From Microbacterium sp. Root180 (lineage in GTDB: Bacteria; Actinomycetota; Actinomycetes; Actinomycetales; Microbacteriaceae), in NCBI RefSeq assembly GCF_001428485.1, contig NZ_LMHS01000001.1, forward strand, positions 496,404 to 560,403: a stretch of DNA of 64,000 nucleotides. The letters are read 5' to 3'. Shown here in pieces: positions 11,818 through 22,936 of this stretch (position 1 is the stretch's first letter; each line of letters begins with the position of its first letter). A program made the position numbers and the translations under genes. The notes under the pieces are model-generated. The model did not search any database and was not told where the DNA came from. It worked only from the letters and a program-made list of their open reading frames with translations.

Positions 11818-13095
11818 ATGGTCCAGCGTCAGCTGCCCAATCCTGCAGAGCTCCTCGAGCTGATGAAATTCAAGAAGCCCGAGTTCGACGGCAGGAAGCG
11901 TCGCCTGGAGGCGGCCCTCACGATCTACGACCTGCGCACGATCGCGAAGCGCCGCACCCCGAAGGCGGCATTCGACTACACCGACGGCGCGGCCGAGGGG
12001 GAGCTGTCGCTCTCGCGCGCCCGCCAGGCGTTCGAGGACATCGAGTTCCACCCCGGCATCCTCCGTCCCGCACCCGAGGTCGACACCTCGACCTCGATCC
12101 TGGGTGGTCCGAGCGCGCTGCCCTTCGGCATCGCTCCCACCGGGTTCACGCGCCTGATGCAGACCGAGGGCGAGGTCGCCGGCGCGTCGGCGGCGGGGGC
12201 CGCCGGCATCCCGTTCACCCTCTCGACGCTCGGCACGACCTCGATCGAAGGCGTCAAGGCGGCGAACCCGCACGGTCGCAACTGGTTCCAGCTGTACGTC
12301 ATGCGCGACCGCGAGATCTCCTACGGACTGGCCCGCCGGGCGGCGGAGGCCGGATTCGACACGCTGCAATTCACGGTGGACACCCCCGTGGCGGGCGCCC
12401 GCCTGCGCGACAAGAGGAACGGGTTCGCGATCCCGCCGCAGCTCACCCTCGGCACGATCGTGAACGCCATCCCGCGCCCATGGTGGTGGTACGACTTCCT
12501 CACGACGCCGAAGCTCGAGTTCGCCTCGCTCTTGACGACCGGAGGCACCGTCGGCGAACTGCTGAACGCGGCGATGGACCCGACGATCAGCTACGACGAT
12601 CTGGCGGTGATCCGGGACATCTGGCCCGGCAAGATCGTGGTCAAGGGCGTGCAGACCGTCGAGGACTCGGTGCGCCTCATCGATGCCGGTGTCGACGGCA
12701 TCATCCTCTCCAACCACGGCGGACGTCAGCTCGACCGCGCGCCGATCCCCTTCCATCTGCTCCCGAACGTCGTGCGCGAGGTCGGCAAGGACGCGACGGT
12801 GATGATCGACACCGGCATCATGAACGGCGCCGACATCGTCGCCTCGATCGCACTCGGTGCGAAGTTCACCCTCATCGGTCGCGCGTACCTCTACGGTCTG
12901 ATGGCGGGGGGACGGGAGGGAGTCGATCGCACGATCCAGATCCTGCGCACCGAGATCGAGCGCACGATGCAGCTGCTGGGCGTGGCATCGCTGGCTGAGC
13001 TCGAGCCGCGGCACGTCACGCAGCTCGCACGACTGCAGCCGATCGCGACGGCTCCCCGGCGTGCGCCCGCACGGGCGCGCAGCGCGAAGGCCTAG
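11818..13095 (+). CDS. lldD: FMN-dependent L-lactate dehydrogenase / alpha-hydroxy-acid oxidase
   Basis: Oxidises L-lactate to pyruvate with FMN, feeding electrons to the respiratory chain. It has 425 residues. The TIM-barrel family features are the N-terminal [11 protein letters not shown], substrate/FMN region [23 protein letters not shown] (active-site Lys) and the catalytic histidine in SNHGGRQLD. The ATG at 11818 follows GGAAG. An open frame of more than 300 codons upstream is antisense shadow. The last 4 nt overlap the convergent HAD gene. Confidence 0.92.
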   Translation: MVQRQLPNPAELLELMKFKKPEFDGRKRRLEAALTIYDLRTIAKRRTPKAAFDYTDGAAEGELSLSRARQAFEDIEFHPGILRPAPEVDTSTSILGGPSALPFGIAPTGFTRLMQTEGEVAGASAAGAAGIPFTLSTLGTTSIEGVKAANPHGRNWFQLYVMRDREISYGLARRAAEAGFDTLQFTVDTPVAGARLRDKRNGFAIPPQLTLGTIVNAIPRPWWWYDFLTTPKLEFASLLTTGGTVGELLNAAMDPTISYDDLAVIRDIWPGKIVVKGVQTVEDSVRLIDAGVDGIILSNHGGRQLDRAPIPFHLLPNVVREVGKDATVMIDTGIMNGADIVASIALGAKFTLIGRAYLYGLMAGGREGVDRTIQILRTEIERTMQLLGVASLAELEPRHVTQLARLQPIATAPRRAPARARSAKA

Positions 13096-13859
13096 TCGCG
13101 CGTGGGGAGAGTGGGGATGAGGCCGTCGAGGAACTCGGCGGTGTCCTCCCACCCCTCGACCGCATGGCAGGCCACGCCCATGGCCAGCACGGGGTAGTCG
13201 TTGCCGTCGGGGTCGAGGCGATCGCCCACGAACAGCATGTCGTCGAGCGCGATGCCGGTCTGCTCCGAAAGCCGGGTCATGCCGTAGGCCTTGTCGATGC
13301 CCTGGTGCGTGATGTCGACCGATGTCGATCCGCCCGAGCGGACCTCGAGATCGGGAATGCGCTCGGCGACGGCGGCGCGGAGCGCGCTCTTCTTCGATCC
13401 GGTGGGATCCCACGCGATCTTGGCGTCGAGCGGCGCGCGCTGGCCGAGGGCGGAGAACGTGATCTGGGAGCCGCGGTCCTCGAGGATCTCGCCCCACGTC
13501 TCGCTCTCCCACAGCCCCAGGCGTCTCGCCTCCTCCTCGACGGAGGCGAGCGCGCGTGCCTTCTGGTCGTCGCTCAGCGTGTGGGCGTAGACGGTCGCGA
13601 TGCCGTCCGGCGTGAGGCGGTAGTACTGCGTGCCGCAGGTGGGAAGCAGGTGCAGGCGCGCGAGGGTCGCGGCCGAGGCATCCGGCAGTCGATCGACGAC
13701 TTGCGTGGTGAACTGGGCGAGCTGGCCGCCCGAGATGATGGCGACCTCCACGCGCTCCGCGAGAGCGACGAGCAGATCGCCGATGCGGGGATCGATCGCG
13801 CTCTTGGACGGCGCGAGCGTGTCATCCAGGTCGAAGGCGACGAGGCGAGGAGCTGTCAT
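13092..13859 (-). CDS. HAD-IIB family phosphatase
   Basis: The 255-residue cytosolic hydrolase has motif [10 protein letters not shown], motif II IISGG, and motif [12 protein letters not shown]. The cap region suggests the Cof/sucrose-phosphate-phosphatase/phosphomannomutase-like subgroup acting on a sugar phosphate. Substrate not assignable. Its stop codon overlaps that of lldD tail to tail through the palindrome CTAG. tRNA-Pro lies just upstream on the same strand. Confidence 0.85.
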   Translation of the reverse strand: MTAPRLVAFDLDDTLAPSKSAIDPRIGDLLVALAERVEVAIISGGQLAQFTTQVVDRLPDASAATLARLHLLPTCGTQYYRLTPDGIATVYAHTLSDDQKARALASVEEEARRLGLWESETWGEILEDRGSQITFSALGQRAPLDAKIAWDPTGSKKSALRAAVAERIPDLEVRSGGSTSVDITHQGIDKAYGMTRLSEQTGIALDDMLFVGDRLDPDGNDYPVLAMGVACHAVEGWEDTAEFLDGLIPTLPTRD

Positions 13860-13886
13860 GTGCTCCTCGCCTCGTGGCCTGTCCGG

Positions 13887-13960
13887 TCGGGGTGACAGGA
13901 TTTGAACCTGCGGCCTCGTCGTCCCGAACGACGCGCGCTACCAAGCTGCGCCACACCCCG
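13887..13960 (-). tRNA. tRNA-Pro (anticodon CGG)
   Basis: 74 nt that fold as a canonical cloverleaf: acceptor CGGGGTG/CACCCCG with discriminator A, D-arm with GGTA, anticodon loop TTCGGGA between CGTCG and CGACG, and T-loop TTCAAAT. CCA is not encoded. Confidence 0.96.
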
Positions 13961-14024
13961 TTTTGCAACCCTCCGAGTCTAACCGATCTGAAGCCGTGCA
14001 CCGAACCGGGTGGGGGCTTCGGCC

Positions 14025-14966
14025 TCAGGGACGAGAGGTGAGGGTGAGCAGCGACGCCTCGGGCCGGCATGCGAACCGCACCGGAGCGTAGATCGAGTGG
14101 CCGAGCCCGGCGCTCACGTTGAGCGGGATGCGCCGTCGCTCGTGGGACCAGGTGCTGAGGCCGCGGGCCTGACGCAGCGGGATGTCGCAGTTCGCGACCA
14201 GCGCGGCGGGCGAACCCGGGATGCGCACCTGGCCGCCGTGGGTGTGTCCTGCGAAGATCGCCTCGGCGCCCAGGTCTGTGAACTCGTCCAGCACGCGGCG
14301 ATAGGGCGCGTGCGTGACACCGATCGTCAGCGCGCGCTCGGAGTCGGAGCGCATGCCGTCCAGCAGGCCGGGGAGCACGTCGAGGCGATCCCACTCGCGA
14401 TGGGCGTCGCTGACGCCGAACGCCTCGATACGCGTGCCGGCGGCATCCACCGACCCGACCGCGTTGTTGAGGTCGATCCAGCCGAGCTCGTCCGTCAGAT
14501 ACCCGTCGAGCGCCTGAGTGTCGAGCGGCTCCGCGCGGTGCTGTGCCGACTTGCGGGACGGCCCGACGAAGTACTTGAAGGGGTTCCGCGGCGAGGGCGC
14601 GACGTGGTCGTTGGACCCGTGCACGAAGAAGCCCGGGATGCCGCGCAGCGGGTCGAACGCGGCCCGCAGGCCTCGCAGGCCGTCGGGATGCCCCATGTTG
14701 TCGCCGGTGTTGACCACGAGGTCCGGCTCGAGGTCCGCGAGTGCGGCGATCCACCGCTGCTTCCGGTTCTGCCACGGCGCCATGTGGGCGTCGGACAGGT
14801 GCAGGATCCGCAGCGGGCGCGAGCCCGCGGGCAGGAGAGCGAGCTCGTGCCAGCGGATCGTGAAGAGATACCGCTCGATGCCGATGCCCCACACCGCCGC
14901 TCCCGCGCCGACCGCCCCCACCACGCCGAGGGTGGTGAGGGCGGTGCGGGATGCGCTATGCGGCAC
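14025..14966 (-). CDS. Membrane-anchored metallophosphoesterase
   Basis: The 313-residue protein has an N-terminal membrane segment (residues 8-30) and calcineurin-like motifs in order: LSDAHMAP, NTGDNMGHP, GSNDH, and GHTHGGQ. It probably acts on the outer face of the membrane on a phosphodiester or lipid-linked phosphate. The GTG start shares one base with the stop codon of the upstream penicillin-binding protein (TAGTG), so the two are translationally coupled and likely co-expressed. This PBP-phosphoesterase pairing is common in actinobacteria. Confidence 0.9.
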   Translation of the reverse strand: MPHSASRTALTTLGVVGAVGAGAAVWGIGIERYLFTIRWHELALLPAGSRPLRILHLSDAHMAPWQNRKQRWIAALADLEPDLVVNTGDNMGHPDGLRGLRAAFDPLRGIPGFFVHGSNDHVAPSPRNPFKYFVGPSRKSAQHRAEPLDTQALDGYLTDELGWIDLNNAVGSVDAAGTRIEAFGVSDAHREWDRLDVLPGLLDGMRSDSERALTIGVTHAPYRRVLDEFTDLGAEAIFAGHTHGGQVRIPGSPAALVANCDIPLRQARGLSTWSHERRRIPLNVSAGLGHSIYAPVRFACRPEASLLTLTSRP

Positions 14967-17755
14967 TAGTCGTCGCCGCCGCCGCCGTTGCCGCCGCCGC
15001 AGTCGGATGCGGCGTAGTCCACGGTGATGGCGGTGTTGCGGTTGGTCACCGTACCGGCGGCCGGCTTTGTTCCCGTTGCGTCACCCTGGGGATCGGCGTC
15101 GTCGCGCTGCGTACACGCCCCGGGAAGCACATCGCCGAATCCGGCCTGGCGCAGTTCGGCGATGGCGCGGTCGAGCTTGCGCCCCGAGACGTCCGGGACG
15201 GTCAGACCCTGACCGTTGCTCGGACTGATCGTGACCACGGTGCCGCCCGCGACCCTTCCCGCGCCGGGGCTCTGCGTGGCGACGAGTCCCTTCTGCATGT
15301 CGGAGTCCACGGGGGCGCCGTCCGTCACCTCGAAGCCGGCGTCCCGCAGGATCGCCTTGGCTTCGTCCATCGACTTGCCGACCACGTTGGGCAGGTCGGT
15401 GTACACCTGGCGCGAGAGGTTGCTGTCGGGCCCGGGGAAGCCGCCCGCCGGGTAGAGCTGGTTGGCGAGATGCTGGAGCTGCCGGGCCATCTGGAAGCGG
15501 ATGCGGCTCAGCGGCTCGTAGCTGCCGGTCCAGTACTTGTCGTACAGCGAGATCTCGCCCTGGACGTTTCCGGTCCAGACGGCGGTGGTGACCTTGGTGC
15601 TGGACTCGATGATCCAGGTGTGGGTCTCCTCGTGCGTACCGGTCTTTCCCATCACCTGGGTGCCGTCGAACGGGTTGCCGGGGTATGCGCTTCCGCCGGG
15701 AGCCATCACACCCTGGAAGGCATAGGCTGCCGTGGCCGCGACGGCCGGATCGATGACCTGGCTGCACTTGCGGTCCGGCTTGGCGATCTCGTTGCCGTCG
15801 GAGTCGGTCACCCGGTCGATCGCCTGCGGCTGGCATTGGATGCCCTTGTTCGCGACCGTCGCGTAGGCGGAGGCCATCGCGAGCGGCGAGATGGCATCGT
15901 CGCCGATGACCTTGTTCGGACCCGTCATCACGATGGGTTCGCCGGTGCCGAGTTCGACGCCCATGCGCGTCGCGGCCTTGCCGATGTCGCACAGGTCGAG
16001 ATCAGAGGCCATGGCGAGGAATCCGGTGTTGAGCGAGTCGCGGGTGAACTGCATCGGCGTGCCGACGTAGCCCGACTGGTTCTTGAAGTTCTTCGGGTTC
16101 CAGTTCGCGTTGTAGTACGTGCCGCCGTTGTAGCAGGAGTCCGGGAACTCCTTGATGATGCGGTTGCGTCCGTTGACGACCTCGTTGACCGAGTGTCCCT
16201 TCTCGAGCCAGTCGATGAGGGTGAAGAGCTTGAACGTCGAGCCTGCGCTGAAGCCGCGGGAACCGCCGAACTGCAGGTCGCCGGCGTACACGATCGATGA
16301 GTAGTTCGGGTCGTCGGTGATCGACTCGCTGAACTTCGTGTTCTGCGCCACGGCCAGGATGCGGCCGGTCGATGCCTCGAGACTGATCGACGTCGCGCCG
16401 AAGTAGCCCCCGGGAACCGATGACGGAGCCAGCGTGTTCATCGTGGTCTGCGCCTCTTTCTGGAGACGCATGTCGAGGGTCGTGTACACGTTCAGACCGC
16501 CGCGGCGGAGGCTCTGGGTGCGCTCCTCTTGGGTCGCGCCGAACGCGGGATCGCGCTCGATGACGTACCGCACGTACTGGCAGAAGTACTCGAGACCCGT
16601 CGCGGCGGCGCAGCCCACCTTCGGCGACGTGATCTTGGGAACGATCGGCTCGATCACCGCGGCGTCGTACTGCTCCTGCGTGATCTTCCCGTCGTCGAGC
16701 ATGCGGCTGAGGACGTAGAGCTGGCGGCCCTTGGTGGAGCTGTAGCCGTCGGCGGCTGCCAGGTACTGCTCCTGCGTGATCTCGCCCGCCTCGAGCTTCG
16801 AGGTCAGCGCGGCGATCTGCTTCGGGTTGACGTCGTCGATGAGCCCGTCGGGTGCCTTGTTGTATCCGACGCCGTCGCCGTCGACGATCGAGCCCTTGGG
16901 CTTGTCGATCTTGTAGGTGTTGGGGTTCTGCACGATGCCGGCCAGCGTCGCCGCCTGGCCGAGCGTGAGATCCTTCGCCGCGACGCCGAAGTAATACCGT
17001 GCCGCAGCATCGATGCCGTACGTGGTGCCGCCGAAGTTGGCGATGTTGAGGTAGCCGAGAAGGATCGTCTCCTTGTCGTACTTCTTCTCGAGGGCGATCG
17101 CGTAGCGCATCTCCTGGAGCTTGCGCTGAATGCCCTCGTCGCCCACCGCGGTGGTCGCCTGCGTCCAGCAGTCGAGCTTCGCCTGCTCGAGCGAGACGGC
17201 GACGACCGGCTGGCCGTTCTCGTCGAGCACGACCGCGCCGTTCTCGTCGGTCTCGTACTCGGTCTTGGCGTCCGCCTCGCAGCGCTGCACGAGGATGTTC
17301 TTGACGTACTGCTGGCTGATGGTCGAGCCACCCTGGGTCTCGCCGCCGCCCTGCAGGTTCGACAGCACCGCACGCGTCGTGCCGATCAGGTCGACGCCGC
17401 CGTGCTGGTAGTAGCGCGGGTCCTCGCTGGAGAGGATCGCGTCGTACATGAGGGGGTTGACCTCGTTGTAGTCGACCGGCGAGCGGTTCTGGTCGTAGAA
17501 CTGCGTCATGACGACGTAGTCGTCCTTCGTGGGGTCGGTCTTCACCCACAGCGTGGTCGGCAGCATGAGCTTGTCGATGTCGAGGACGCTCGGAAGGTTG
17601 TCGAACATCGTGATCGCGCTGGTGGCCGCGGCGCCGGAGAGCGCGATCGCGGGAGTGACAGTCGCCGCGACGAGGACGCCGGCGACAGCGCTGAGGCCTA
17701 CGAGGCCGGCGAGTCCGCCGAGCACACCGCTAGCCGATCGATTGGTATCAGGCAT
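14966..17755 (-). CDS. Class A penicillin-binding protein with two PASTA domains
   Basis: Bifunctional peptidoglycan glycosyltransferase/transpeptidase of 929 residues. Order: cytosolic tail, one transmembrane helix (residues 10-45), glycosyltransferase domain (SSEDPRYYQHGG, GGSTISQQYVKN) with a charged insertion of about 50 residues, transpeptidase domain with SxxK (GSTFK), SxN (SLN) and KTGT, then two PASTA repeats and a Gly/Asp-rich tail. The frame opens at 17908, but the ATG at 17755 places the helix normally and has TACGAT 13 nt upstream. Confidence 0.93.
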   Translation of the reverse strand: MPDTNRSASGVLGGLAGLVGLSAVAGVLVAATVTPAIALSGAAATSAITMFDNLPSVLDIDKLMLPTTLWVKTDPTKDDYVVMTQFYDQNRSPVDYNEVNPLMYDAILSSEDPRYYQHGGVDLIGTTRAVLSNLQGGGETQGGSTISQQYVKNILVQRCEADAKTEYETDENGAVVLDENGQPVVAVSLEQAKLDCWTQATTAVGDEGIQRKLQEMRYAIALEKKYDKETILLGYLNIANFGGTTYGIDAAARYYFGVAAKDLTLGQAATLAGIVQNPNTYKIDKPKGSIVDGDGVGYNKAPDGLIDDVNPKQIAALTSKLEAGEITQEQYLAAADGYSSTKGRQLYVLSRMLDDGKITQEQYDAAVIEPIVPKITSPKVGCAAATGLEYFCQYVRYVIERDPAFGATQEERTQSLRRGGLNVYTTLDMRLQKEAQTTMNTLAPSSVPGGYFGATSISLEASTGRILAVAQNTKFSESITDDPNYSSIVYAGDLQFGGSRGFSAGSTFKLFTLIDWLEKGHSVNEVVNGRNRIIKEFPDSCYNGGTYYNANWNPKNFKNQSGYVGTPMQFTRDSLNTGFLAMASDLDLCDIGKAATRMGVELGTGEPIVMTGPNKVIGDDAISPLAMASAYATVANKGIQCQPQAIDRVTDSDGNEIAKPDRKCSQVIDPAVAATAAYAFQGVMAPGGSAYPGNPFDGTQVMGKTGTHEETHTWIIESSTKVTTAVWTGNVQGEISLYDKYWTGSYEPLSRIRFQMARQLQHLANQLYPAGGFPGPDSNLSRQVYTDLPNVVGKSMDEAKAILRDAGFEVTDGAPVDSDMQKGLVATQSPGAGRVAGGTVVTISPSNGQGLTVPDVSGRKLDRAIAELRQAGFGDVLPGACTQRDDADPQGDATGTKPAAGTVTNRNTAITVDYAASDCGGGNGGGGDD

Positions 17756-17866
17756 AGGCTTGATCGTAAGGGACCTACCTGGGCGATTCCCTGACGGACG
17801 TGCGCCCACCGGGTGTTTCCCAGCCATCCTCAAGCCCGATTCCGTTCGCCGACTCAAGGAGCCGCG

Positions 17867-18088
17867 ATGACGACGTGGGAGTATCTCACCACGCCCCTTC
17901 TGATCCACAACACCGCCGCGATCCTCAATAACTGGGGCAAGCAGGGCTGGGAGCTCGTGCAGGTCGTGCCGGGTCCCGAGGGCGGGCTGGTCGCCTACCT
18001 CAAGCGTCCCAGCGGCGGCGGCGAGGCGAACGCGGGACTGGGTGCCGCGGCGCAGGCGGCGAAGCAGTTCGAGGAGGGCGGCGCATGA
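17867..18088 (+). CDS. DUF4177-type small protein
   Basis: The 73-residue protein shows the short alpha/beta pattern of DUF4177: TTWEYLTTPLL, then NNWGKQGWELVQVVPGPEGGLVAYLKRP, followed by an Ala/Gly-rich tail. Function unknown. The ATG at 17867 is preferred over one at 17813 because it begins the conserved WEY strand. The stop overlaps the RidA start by 4 nt (ATGA), so the two are coupled. Confidence 0.8.
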   Translation: MTTWEYLTTPLLIHNTAAILNNWGKQGWELVQVVPGPEGGLVAYLKRPSGGGEANAGLGAAAQAAKQFEEGGA

Positions 18089-18552
18089 CCGTCACGCAGC
18101 GGCTCGCCGAGCTCGGCATCGATCTTCCCGAGGTCGTCCCGCCGGTCGCCGCGTATGTCCCCGCGAAGGCGCACGGTGACCTCGTGTTCACGGCGGGGCA
18201 GCTGCCGATGGTCTCCGGCGCACTGCCGGCCACCGGCAAGGTCGGGGAGGGCGACGGCCTGGTGCCGGCATCCGACGCGAAGACCTATGCCCGTCAGTGC
18301 GCGCTCAACGCCATCGCCGCCGCTGCGGCCGCTGTGGGCGGTGTCGACCGGCTCACCGGCGTGATCAAGGTCGTCGGGTTCGTGGCATCCGTTCCCGAGT
18401 TCACCGGGCAGCCCGGTGTCATCAACGGCGCCAGCGAAGTGCTCGGCGAGGTCTTCGGCGATGCCGGCAGGCATGCGCGATCCGCCGTCGGCGTCCCCGT
18501 GCTGCCACTGGATTCGCCCGTCGAGGTCGAGGTCGTCTTCTCCTTCGCCTAG
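18085..18552 (+). CDS. RidA (YjgF/YER057c/UK114) family protein
   Basis: The 155-residue trimeric enamine/imine deaminase-family protein would protect PLP enzymes from 2-aminoacrylate. It shows the family regions LVFTAGQLPMV, ARQCALNAIAAAAAAVGG and the C-terminal RSAVGVPVLPLDSPVEVEVVF. The arginine in RSAVGV matches the conserved position that binds the substrate carboxylate. It is the second gene of an overlapping pair with the DUF4177 gene. Confidence 0.9.
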   Translation: MTVTQRLAELGIDLPEVVPPVAAYVPAKAHGDLVFTAGQLPMVSGALPATGKVGEGDGLVPASDAKTYARQCALNAIAAAAAAVGGVDRLTGVIKVVGFVASVPEFTGQPGVINGASEVLGEVFGDAGRHARSAVGVPVLPLDSPVEVEVVFSFA

Positions 18553-18560
18553 AAGCGCAT

Positions 18561-18599
18561 GACGGATGCCCCGGCACAGCACGTGCCGGGGCATCCGTC
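18561..18599. terminator. Bidirectional hairpin between ridA-like gene and acs
   Basis: GACGGATGCCCCGGCAC and its exact complement form a 17-bp perfect stem around AGCAC, lying between the convergent RidA-like and acs genes 8-10 nt from each stop codon. It can terminate transcription from both sides. Confidence 0.85.
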
Positions 18600-18609
18600 G
18601 TCTTCGCCG

Positions 18610-20577
<1,968 letters not shown>

Positions 20578-20750
20578 TGAGCGCGCTCCTTTGCGGACTG
20601 GGTGGAGATCTCGGTGCACGGCTGCGCCGCGCAAGATCCGGCGGCCGCGATGTCGGCCGAGTCTGACTGCAATGTAGCCAGCGGCGCGGGAGGTCACCAC
20701 CCCCGATAGTGGGGAGCGGCGGTCATTGCCGGACGCGGGAGATATATCGG

Positions 20751-20764
20751 TGAGAACGTTCTCA
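20751..20764. promoter_or_regulatory. Perfect 14-bp palindrome, LacI-family-type operator
   Basis: TGAGAACGTTCTCA is self-complementary with the central CG typical of LacI/GalR operators. It lies about 170 bp before acs and 10 bp before the -35 of the predicted short plus-strand RNA. No LacI-family gene is in the window, so a distant regulator is implied. Confidence 0.6.
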
Positions 20765-20871
20765 TCAACTGTTTTGCACGGACCCTTTCCTCGCATATGC
20801 TGTCCAGCGGCCGAACATCGATTCTGGCATTGCGGCACCCGAATCACCCCCCGAACTGTGGTGTCGCGCGT

Positions 20872-20914
20872 GGCGGCATCCCATTCCCCCCATGGGATGC
20901 CGCCCTATTTTTTT
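20872..20914 (+). terminator. Strong intrinsic terminator upstream of tadA
   Basis: GGCGGCATCCCAT pairs perfectly (13 bp) with ATGGGATGCCGCC around a 7-nt loop, followed by CTATTTTTTT. The T-run exists only on the plus strand, so it ends a plus-strand transcript starting within the acs-tadA interval, 110 nt before tadA. It is the only textbook U-run terminator noticed in the window. Confidence 0.88.
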
Positions 20915-21023
20915 CCCGGTCCCTCGTGTCGGACTCTCCTCCACAGGACCGCTCGGCTGTCCGGTTCGCGCCATCGTTCCCATCCGGACGATTGCCGGCG
21001 CCGCTCGTTCCTAGCGTCGGAGA

Positions 21024-21392
21024 ATGCCCGAGCCGTTCGTCGTCCAACCCCGTGATGCGGCGCCGCCGCCTGGTCCCGATGTCGTGGTGGTGCCCGGACC
21101 CGTCGGGTCGGCGCCGACGTCGGGATCCCCGGGTGGGGGATGGATGCCGCTGCCGGCGTCTCCGCCTCTGAGACGGCGGCCCCGTCACCCATCGCTCGAT
21201 GCGCTGGCGGGGTACCTCGACGATCCCGCGGTGACCGACGTCTTCGTCAACGGGTCCACGGGACTCTTCGTGGATCGCGGAATGGGCCCGGTCCCCGAGC
21301 CGGGCTGGCACGCCGACGAGGACGACGTGCGCGACCTCGCCGTCGCGCTCATCGCGCTCGGCGGACGTCATATCGACGATGCAAAACCATAA
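21024..21392 (+). pseudogene. tadA: tadA/cpaF 5' fragment, interrupted by the integrated element
   Basis: N-terminal part of the secretion ATPase that powers assembly of Tad/Flp pili. After a Pro-rich leader, residues 55-119 carry the CpaF N-terminal domain (LDALAGYLDDPAVTDVFVNG, VRDLAVALIALGGRHIDDA). The frame then enters element DNA and stops after KP. The host-derived part ends at the GATGC core (21378-21382). Joined to the fragment from 30306 it gives an uninterrupted frame of about 360 codons. The ATG has TAGCGT 12 nt upstream, so the tad mRNA is probably leaderless. Confidence 0.9.
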
Positions 21393-21403
21393 AATAGACA
21401 TAT
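21378..21403. other. attL: left attachment junction
   Basis: Host tadA sequence ends at the GATGC core. Element side: ACCA (21386-21389), 5 nt, then TAGACATAT (21395-21403). The same ACCA-N5-TAGACATAT reads inward from the right end on the other strand. In the joined circle the two arms are symmetric about the GA of GATGC, the predicted 2-nt crossover. The integrase ATG (21402) lies inside the arm. Confidence 0.85.
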
Positions 21404-22892
21404 GAGCAAGACGAGCACACCGGCCCCCATCCCAGCCGCGATCTACGCCCGGATCAGCCGCGACCGGGAGGGCGCGAGCCTGGGCGTAGAGCGCCAGGAG
21501 GCGGACTGCCGCCTCCTCGCCGCGCGCCTGGACTGGGATGTCGTGGCGGTGTTCATCGACAACGACATCTCGGCCGCGAGCGGGGCACCGAGGCCGCAGT
21601 ACCGAGCGATGCTCGAAGCGGTGCGGGCGGGGGAGGTGCGGGGCATCGTCGCCTGGCACACCGACCGGCTGCACCGTCGCATGGTCGAGTTGGAGGAGTT
21701 CATCGACCTGGTAGAGAAGACCGGGGTGCAGATCCACACTGTGAAGGCCGGTGATCTGAACCTGTCGACCTCCTCGGGGAAGATGGTGGCGCGCATGCTC
21801 GGCGCGGCAGCCCGCGGCGAGGTCGACAACATGAAGGACCGGATCAAGCGGCAGAAGGAGCAGGCCGCGCAGTCCGGGCAGTACCGCGGCGGCCCTCGGC
21901 CGTTCGGGTACGAGAAGGACGGCGTGACCGTGCGCGAGAGCGAGGCGGCGATCGTCCGCGAGGCGACAGACGCGATCCTCGCGGGCCGCACGATGACCTC
22001 GGTCGCGCGCGAGCTCGCCGCCCGAGGGGTGACGGGCACCACCGGGAAGCCGGTGAACTACAACAACCTGCGGGACATGCTGATCCGGCCGCGCAACGCG
22101 GGCATCCTCGCCTCCGGGCTCCCGAACCGCAGCGCCAGCACGAGCAACAGCACGCGCGCATACGAGGAGATCGGCAAGGCCCAATGGCCGGCCATCGTCC
22201 CCGAGGAGAAGTGGCGCGCCCTGGTCGCGATGATCGTGGACCCGAGCCGGATGACCGGCCAGAAGCGCGAGACCAAGTGGCTGGGCAGCGGCATCTACCG
22301 GTGCGGCGTGCCGACCGGCGAGCTCGATGAGCACGGCGAGCCGATCCGCTGCGGCACGCCGCTGAGGGTGGCGCCGCACGGCGGCACCCGCGCGAAGCCG
22401 TACACGCGGCGATACCTGTACCGCTGCCCTGCGAGCGCGCACCTGACCTCTCGGCAGGACCAGACGGACGAATACGTGCGGCAGGTCGTGGCCGATCTGG
22501 TCCGCGACCCGCGGGTGGTGGCCGCGATGAATCCGAACGCGGACGCCACGCTCGCCGCGGACCGCGAGGAGCGGACGCGGCTGACACTCCGACTCGAGAA
22601 CTTCGAGCGGGACTACGCCCTCGGGACGATCACGGGCGCGCAGTTGCAGCGGGCGACGGCGGCGGTCAATGCCGAGTTGGAGGCGGTAGACGCCCGGCTC
22701 GCGAAGGCGCTCCGGCAGTCGGCGTCCTCCTCGGTGCTGCGCGCCGCAGACCCCGGAGCGGCGTTCCTGGCCGCTCCCATCGACGTGCAGCGGGCGGTGC
22801 TGGCATCGGCGCTGCGCGTCGAGGTCGTGCCTCAGGCGCGGAGGGGGACGAAGTGGACCCCGGAGCGCCTGGTGCTGAGTCCGGCTGCCTGA
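21402..22892 (+). CDS. Large serine recombinase (integrase) of the element
   Basis: The 496-residue site-specific recombinase would integrate and excise the element. Domains: N-terminal resolvase catalytic domain (YARISRDREG with nucleophile Ser19, ERQ, VAWHTDRLHRRMVELEE), a recombinase domain around residues 170-270 (RGGPRPFGYEKDG), a zinc-ribbon region with spaced cysteines near residues 305-350 (YRCGVPTGE, IRCGTPL, YRCPASAH), and a coiled-coil stretch around 385-445. The ATG is inside the attachment arm and TAAAAT (21390-21395) lies 12 nt before it, so the mRNA is probably leaderless and its -35 depends on what DNA is joined upstream. Confidence 0.95.
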   Translation: MSKTSTPAPIPAAIYARISRDREGASLGVERQEADCRLLAARLDWDVVAVFIDNDISAASGAPRPQYRAMLEAVRAGEVRGIVAWHTDRLHRRMVELEEFIDLVEKTGVQIHTVKAGDLNLSTSSGKMVARMLGAAARGEVDNMKDRIKRQKEQAAQSGQYRGGPRPFGYEKDGVTVRESEAAIVREATDAILAGRTMTSVARELAARGVTGTTGKPVNYNNLRDMLIRPRNAGILASGLPNRSASTSNSTRAYEEIGKAQWPAIVPEEKWRALVAMIVDPSRMTGQKRETKWLGSGIYRCGVPTGELDEHGEPIRCGTPLRVAPHGGTRAKPYTRRYLYRCPASAHLTSRQDQTDEYVRQVVADLVRDPRVVAAMNPNADATLAADREERTRLTLRLENFERDYALGTITGAQLQRATAAVNAELEAVDARLAKALRQSASSSVLRAADPGAAFLAAPIDVQRAVLASALRVEVVPQARRGTKWTPERLVLSPAA

Positions 22893-22916
22893 TCCCGTAC
22901 TGTTCAGCGGCTGCTG

Positions 22917-22936
22917 TATAGTCAGCGTGTGCTGAC
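22917..22936 (+). promoter_or_regulatory. Promoter and operator of the cmtR-like gene
   Basis: TATAGT (22917-22922) is 12 nt before the GTG start, giving a leaderless transcript. GTCAGC-GTGT-GCTGAC, a perfect 6-bp-arm inverted repeat (22921-22936), covers the -10 end, start point and first codons, a position suited to autorepression by the metal sensor. Confidence 0.7.

Larger units (their letters stand above)
20578..21023. other. 446-bp intergenic region between acs and tadA with a predicted short terminated transcript
   Basis: No protein gene was found here. Minus strand: the acs ribosome-binding site and a possible -10 (TACATT). Plus strand: a LacI-type palindrome at 20751-20764, then TTGCAC (20774-20779) and TATGCT (about 20796-20801) with 16-bp spacing, then a strong intrinsic terminator at 20872-20914. 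This predicts a plus-strand RNA of about 105 nt without a convincing open frame. A separate -10 (TAGCGT, 21012-21017) serves tadA. Confidence 0.55.
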
